Assembly: GCA_030770545.1 (NCBI GenBank)
Contig: CM061098.1
Span: 16,768,001-16,832,000, forward strand
Source of the DNA: Macropodus opercularis
Lineage: Eukaryota; Chordata; Actinopteri; Anabantiformes; Osphronemidae
DNA: 64,000 nucleotides
Direction of reading: 5' to 3'
Below, piece by piece: positions 58,601 through 64,000 of the stretch. The stretch's first letter is position 1. Each line of letters opens with the position of its first letter. The translations under genes and the position numbers were made by a program. The notes under the pieces were generated by a model that searched no databases, was not told where the DNA came from, and saw only the letters and a program-made list of their open reading frames with translations.

Positions 58601-60356
58601 CAAAGTTCATCTTGCTTCCTCTTCATAAGCTGAAGTTTTATTTACAGTGTTTAACATCAAAATGCAGTTTTCTCTGCTGTGTTTATTTATCCTTACTGGT
58701 CACTTTAGTGGCCTGAGTCTAAAGTTTTTCCAGAATAACAGCAGACTGTGGAATTTGGTGTACAGTGAATTAATATTTCTCATAGCATTTAGAGGTTTTC
58801 ATTTGAATTTTTAAGTAATAGGTTATAGCGAAATGAAAAATGCAAAACACAAGTGTGTAGACATCAACTGAATATGAAGAATATGAACATGGGAGCCTCC
58901 CATGTCTAATACTTTGTTTGTTTGAACCGCTGACCTCAGTTTTATAGAACTGTAACTACATGCCACTAGACACAGTTTTGTCAAAGGGCAGGTGAACACA
59001 CACACACACACGCGCGTTTGCATGAGCAGTTCAGTAAATATCACACATGAGAGCACACTCGCACAATGGCACGAATAAATTTGAAGGGCATCGCCAGCCA
59101 AATGAGTAAATATCACAAACATGCACACAGACAGGCTACACACGTCTGCATTCACACACAGGAGACACACACAGACAACTAAACATCAGCTGAGGACCAA
59201 AAACATGCTAAAGAAAGTCCGTAATCCTCAACATAATGCAGCGACAGTTAAGGATGAGCTGTGGGAACAAAGGAATAGTTTCACAGCAACAATTTCAAAA
59301 ACACTCAGTGTAATTAAAACTCAAATTACAGTCTGTGTGCAGGTCAGTGTGTCTGATTTTATCTGCTGTCAGTTCCACCTCTGACATGATTGATTGGGGC
59401 ATATGTGGTGTTTTTATTATCATGGCTAATGAGCTGCAGCCTCTCACTCATCAGAAGCCCATAGCGGCTTTTTTCCACATAATGACAAGTGAGTTATGAG
59501 CGATGGAAAGATTGACTGTAACGTCAGAGGTAGCAATGTCTACAGTATCGCTTCCTCTCTGCATTTTGGACTTGTGAAGCTGAAATGAAGTCTCCCTGTA
59601 AAGATCAGCTTGATATGATCAACATCCTTCTGAGCACAGCATGATTTCACCGTAGGTTCTTAGTGAGGAGAGCACTTAGGCTAATAAATCTACTGTAGGT
59701 GCAGACGATGCCACATGTGTAAAATGTGCATCTACGCTTCTCCTCGTGTGTAGACAGGCGTCGTGTATTGATCCTGCCGCGGCAAGGCCATAGTGATTTA
59801 TTAATAGTCAGAGGGAGAGCAGTGAATTCCAAAACGAGGGGTAACTCTCCTCAGTTCATTAAGGAGACTGGGCTGAAAAATAGTCCGCATACGATAAACT
59901 GACCTGTTTTAGGTTAGGATTTGTCCCCACACCTGAGGTCAGATCGACTCTGTTATGCTCTGCTTATTGATGGATATTTCCCACTTCCTGGCAGTGCAGT
60001 TATTTATACACCTACTGTGTGTATTATGTGGTCTATTCTAATTTCAGGCCTAGCTTGTGGCTCCTATGTGAAAAGAAACACTAACCATCTAACAACACAT
60101 AGAAATGCTCTCGTTACCTGTTTACCCCTAGTGTAACAATTCAATTTATGCTTGTAAGACAAATTGTTACGGGTTTGTTTTCAGCCTTCGAATGACTAAT
60201 GATGATACTGTTATAGTCTTAACCTAGAATAACTTGTGTGCTTTTCTAGATATGATGGTTGATGAAGGGGTTAATAGAAGCGTATGTGACACTACACTAC
60301 ACCAAACCAAACCTGCACAAGGGGCCTGTGTTAGATGTGCGTTTAAATTACCAAGC
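55686..60356. other. Noncoding DNA with two exon-like patches
   Basis: About 4.7 kb without a supportable gene. Exon-like acceptor/frame combinations at 55,816-56,022 and 58,014-58,069 are described as findings. 56,560-56,900 resembles decayed retroelement DNA ('gaagttgttacactcg', 'ggcaacaggaaccggaagc') but has no clear end. 59,385-59,520 is simple-repeat-free ('atcatggctaatgagctgc') and might be a conserved element. Confidence 0.4.
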
Positions 60357-60498
60357 AAAGAATATTACCATCACATGAAGTCCTTCGATCCGTTGTTAGC
60401 CCAGTGGATAATTCACAAGAGCCAGTATGTGTCAGTTTTATTGCTCTAAATTAATAAGCAGGATGGCAGGGTAAAGAATATTACCATCACATAAAGTC
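60357..60498 (+). repeat. Short direct repeat, 26 bp, 116-bp spacing
   Basis: AAAGAATATTACCATCACAT followed by RAAGTC occurs at 60,357-60,382 and 60,473-60,498 with a single mismatch. Confidence 0.8.
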
Positions 60499-60759
60499 AT
60501 CTGTTTGCAAATTACTCCAATTATTTATTATTACAAAATTAAATTAGTATGCCGCGTTAGAGAGCCGCAATCAGACAGCGAGTCGGAGAGAAACAGACAG
60601 AAAAAGATGACAAGGACACATGGAGGCATGTGTTACTCACTCATGGATGTGTTTTAGGTCTAAACAATATGCTGCACATTTAGCATTTCATTCAAGACTA
60701 ATTTCGTGTCTGAGAAATGAAACATTTTGAATCAGTATTTGCTCTTGATGTTCACAGCT

Positions 60760-61110
60760 GGAACCTGGAGAGGCTGACTTGACGCGGCACGCTCCTCGAG
60801 GAGGCCATCCTCTTCACTCGAGTGCGTGCCACCTAATTGAACTTTAGCTGCATGAGAGGCATGAAGCTGGATCTCATTAAGGCAGCGAGCATGAAGGATA
60901 GATCTCGCTCATATCTGTGTTTTAATTGCCAGCTCTTCTTTATAATCAGATTAGCTGGAGAGAGCAGCGAAGAGGCAGATAAGACAAAGGAGTAATTGAA
61001 TTAGATGCAAGACAGGGGAGAGAAAGACGGAAACCGAAGAGGCTGTTTGTGAGAGAAAGAGCCAATATCACGCCGACTGGTTGCGAGCAAGAAATCAAGC
61101 ATATTTACGA
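60760..61110. promoter_or_regulatory. Candidate conserved regulatory element
   Basis: The stretch lacks simple repeats and recognisable transposon sequence. It is dense in homeodomain-like cores ('cacctaattgaac', 'gttttaattgccagctc', 'aatcagattagctgg', 'gtaattgaattag'), a GATA site ('agataagac') and a SOX-like 'acaaagg'. It reads like the developmental enhancers often found in vertebrate gene deserts, but cross-species conservation cannot be judged from one sequence. Confidence 0.3.
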
Positions 61111-62737
61111 TTCAGGGGAGCAAAAGTCAAGTGGGTGAGAGATCTTCACTAACAGTCTCTCTAACAGTGCAGTAGTCGACTCAGTGGTGGCTGGGGATCG
61201 GGCATCACAGTGTCATTGTTATGGCAACAGTTCTCACCAGCTGGTTGTCAAACCCAGTCATTACGTGGATAAAGATAAATAGACACATTTGTTAATATCT
61301 AATCAGTAATGATAATGAACAGTTCTATCTTATCTGTCATTTTCCGTGGGGTTGATTGACTGGTGACCGCTTTCCAACCAGACAATGAGCCCGCACACAC
61401 CTCTAGGTTACGTAAGAGCGTGATGCAGCGCCGCAGCAGACGCCTCGGCCTCCACGCACACCTGAGCTGATCCCAGTTGAGACAGTTCGACTGGAAAGTG
61501 AAAGGAAAAGCAGACAACCAGAACTCAAAACCTCTACGAGGTGACTGCAAGACTGAGAGAATGCTGAGTACACACAGCTGTCATCAAAGCAAAAGGTGGA
61601 TAATGTAAAACATACTCTTTATTACTTTATTGTTTAATACATGATGTGTTGTTTCATAGCATTAATATAACAAAAAATAAATATAACCATCTGAAGGGGA
61701 AGGTGTGTTCAAAGACCAGACTAGCAGTGTAAAAATATATAATATTTAAATATTAATGAATGCAGTTGTACATTTTATGACCAAATTGCAACAAGATCCT
61801 TTTTGTCAGCACTAACAGCAGTGTCTGTGAAATTAAAAGCAGTAGACAGAGTGATAGATAACGTAGGCAGATCTGGAAGGAATGACAGAGGTCCAACACA
61901 GAGCAGTCTACTTAACCTGTGCTACACTCGTCTACCTGCGGAGCCGCTGGGGAGACGCCATCAGTGTCCAGGGCTGCTTCAAAGACAGCAGTCAGCAGGG
62001 CACAGAGGCAGCCCCTGGGCAAGCCCTGGCCCAAAACCATCTGAAGCACACCAGCGGTGAGAGTAATCTCATGGCTAATGTCTAATATCTAATGGCTTTA
62101 ATCAAAAGCCCCGCTACGATCCTCTCAGCACTGCGTTGATAAATCACCTCGCTAATGAAAAATGGGCCGTATCACAGCACATTGCTGGTAGGCTGCAGCA
62201 CAGCCCCATTTGTTAAAGCAGCTTCCTGTGGTTTTTGGTGTCGGTTTGGTCTCTCTCTTGCTTTGCACATTTGTATGATGGTCTCTGTGACTTGGTTTAA
62301 CCTCTCTCTCTGTTGTCTGTCTGCTTGTTGTGGCCTCTCATTTATTTCACAGCTTTCTGTGGTATTTGCTTTCTTCTTCCTGATCTCACATCATCTGTGC
62401 GTTTCCCTCTCCTCCCTCCCTCTCGTTCTTGCCCTAGCTTTCATTCGCCATCTAGTCGCGTTCAGTTCTTTATCTCGCTGCTCCTCTTTCTTTTCTTCAA
62501 CTCATTTGTTCCCCACCACTGTTCAGTGGTTCCAGCATCTCCCTCCCTGCATCTCTGTCTAATTTGTTAACCAGAGGTGTCGTGTTGTGTTCTGTGCTGC
62601 GGTCTTGGTGGGTAGGCTGCATGGCGAACAGAGCTGCTGTGAGGAGGTAATTAACCGCTCCTCATTTAGACAACAGGCTCAATCAGCGAGACAGAATGAC
62701 TACACGTGGGTTGGAATGCCAATTGCAGATGCCTCAG

Positions 62738-62738
<1 letters not shown>
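61111..62738. other. Noncoding DNA with a second motif-dense block
   Basis: No supportable gene. 62,020-62,215 is free of repeats and contains 'ctcatggctaatgtctaata', the imperfect palindrome GGCTTTAATCAAAAGCC and 'cctcgctaatgaaaaatggg'. The frames at 62,155-62,570 are pyrimidine-rich and low-complexity. Confidence 0.45.

Positions 62739-62789
<51 letters not shown>
62739..62789. repeat. (CA)n microsatellite
   Basis: About 25 uninterrupted CA units. Confidence 0.97.
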
Positions 62790-62792
<3 letters not shown>

Positions 62793-63820
62793 CAAACGCC
62801 TACTCCAACGACCTTCACTGAAAAAGTCTAGTTCATGTGGAGTCCACATTCATGCCGATGATACAGTACATGGATTTTTTAGAACACAAGATAAAAAATG
62901 CACTTTTATGAAACTACTCCTGGCAACTAAGCACATCAGTGGCTCCACATGGCAGCTGCTGGTAACTGAAATCTGAAATCAGTTCGAACTATAATTCCCA
63001 GGATTCCTGAAAGATGACGTCAGTTGTATTTTCTGCGTTTGATGCCTCTACCCAAAGGAAACTACAGGCAGGAGAGAAAATAGAACAGGATTCCAGCTTT
63101 GTCTACTTGGAGCCAAAACCTTGTTTGTTTTAAAATACAGCTGGAGCCTAGAATGGTGGGATTTGAAAGGTCCAATGCGTTTAATAAGTGATGTGCATTG
63201 AAGCCAAGCTCAATAAGCCGGTGAAGGAGAGAAGGAAGAGGTGGGAATGCTTGCGTCCGATTTCTTGTTTATGGTTATAAATTAAGTTCTTAAGTTAAGC
63301 TGCTCTTTTTCTTGTCATACTCTTATTTTGAGCATGTGTTTCATTTCAGGAGGCTGCAGAAGAGCAAAAAACGCTACGTTGAACTTCCATAAGTCATTTT
63401 TTACTTATTATTTCTGGACTTGTTGCAGTTCTGTGACCATTGTGTGTTTTTGCCTGTGTGTGTATGTTTTGTATGTAGAGAGACACGCAAATCTCTTTAA
63501 ACTGTTATATTTCAATTGTGATCTGACTCTTGCTGAGACCAACATCACTCATTGTGGATCTCGGCTGTCATTTAAGTGAGAGGCAGATCAGCTCACCACA
63601 CAGACAACTACTCTATCTCACCCTCACACAGGGCTGCATGTCTTTGGACTGTGGAGAAGCCATAGTACCAGTCATAGCCTGGTGGGTTTTCTGGAGTCAG
63701 AACCAAACAAAAGCAGTATTAGATGTTTTCCTCACAGTGTTGATTTGCACCAAACACAGAGGTTAAACAACACATTCATGAAGAATCAGATTTGGATTGG
63801 AATAGGCAATATTATTAGAA
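62790..63820. other. Noncoding DNA, nothing recognised
   Basis: Short frames at 63,328-63,766 have no domain. A SINE-like phrase 'tgcatgtctttggactgtgg' (63,637-63,656) matches the second SINE family over about 20 bases, but nothing around it fits. Confidence 0.45.
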
Positions 63821-63897
63821 ATAAGCAAGGATGGTATATAGTATATATACACTATACATTCAACATAACAATGAGTCTCTGCACCATCCTTGCTTAT
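63821..63897. repeat. Perfect 15-bp inverted repeat in AT-rich DNA
   Basis: ATAAGCAAGGATGGT (63,821-63,835) is the exact complement of ACCATCCTTGCTTAT (63,883-63,897). The 47-base loop contains a TATA-rich mini-palindrome, and TA-rich DNA continues to about 63,935. Confidence 0.85.
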
Positions 63898-64000
63898 ATA
63901 TATATAATATATTATATATTATTATATATTTTTGTTATATTGCATGTGACCCACTGAGCCTTGAATCTATGCCAGGTAAAGTGAATTTCAACACTTATCA

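Noticed and set aside
60234..60449. Frame behind a 'cttttctag' acceptor-like site
   Set aside because: The frame runs into a local direct repeat, and the peptide is not recognisable; weaker than the candidate at 55,816.
63637..63656. SINE-like phrase 'tgcatgtctttggactgtgg'
   Set aside because: Twenty bases match the second SINE family, but the flanks do not continue the match.

Overview
The window looks like intergenic or intronic DNA from a ray-finned (teleost) fish. The evidence is AT-rich eukaryotic DNA with long stretches lacking credible exons, many (CA)n-type microsatellites, and interspersed repeats typical of teleosts. These repeats are an L2/Maui-type LINE whose 3' end carries TTGAA repeats, two tRNA-derived SINE families, Tc1/mariner relics, hAT elements and small TTAA-flanked inverted-repeat elements. 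I found no host protein-coding gene, rRNA gene, CRISPR array or functional tRNA gene that I can support. The species cannot be named from the sequence alone.

Layout. 1-13.7 kb is mostly unique noncoding DNA holding an antisense L2 tail (0.29 kb), two copies of one SINE family in opposite orientation (3.9 and 7.7 kb), a SINE of a second family (8.6 kb) and a 21-copy, 38-bp minisatellite (5.1-5.9 kb) inside LTR-like sequence. 13.7-18.5 kb is the main feature: a nearly complete L2-clade LINE. It has an intact ORF1 (paired CxxC motifs, short coiled coil, SGNH/GDSL esterase-like domain) and an ORF2 (APE endonuclease plus reverse transcriptase) broken by two frameshifts. A GC-rich insert, a second L2 3' end with a possible GAAGTC target-site duplication, and a hAT terminus follow (18.5-19.9 kb).

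19.9-38 kb is noncoding DNA with a LINE reverse-transcriptase scrap and a dead Tc1 transposase (22.7-23.6 kb), the 3' part of another LINE (27.8-28.3 kb), an antisense L2 tail (28.6 kb) and a SINE piece (33.6 kb). 38.0-40.0 kb is a nested structure: an internally deleted L2, a 1.25-kb non-autonomous hAT inside it, and the terminal stub of a TTAA-type MITE.

40-64 kb holds four larger copies of that MITE family (44.2, 46.4, 53.3 and 54.5 kb, one nested in a SINE), two more L2 tails, a second SINE family, a dead antisense Tc1 (55.4 kb), several microsatellites and stretches dense in homeodomain/POU/SOX-like motifs that could be conserved regulatory elements. The recognisable biology is transposon biology: ORF1 and ORF2 of the L2 would act in cis in target-primed reverse transcription, and the SINEs and MITEs depend on enzymes supplied elsewhere. 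I did not find a convincing new system. The best leads are the TTAA MITE family, the start-codon problem of L2 ORF2 and the length-invariant minisatellite.
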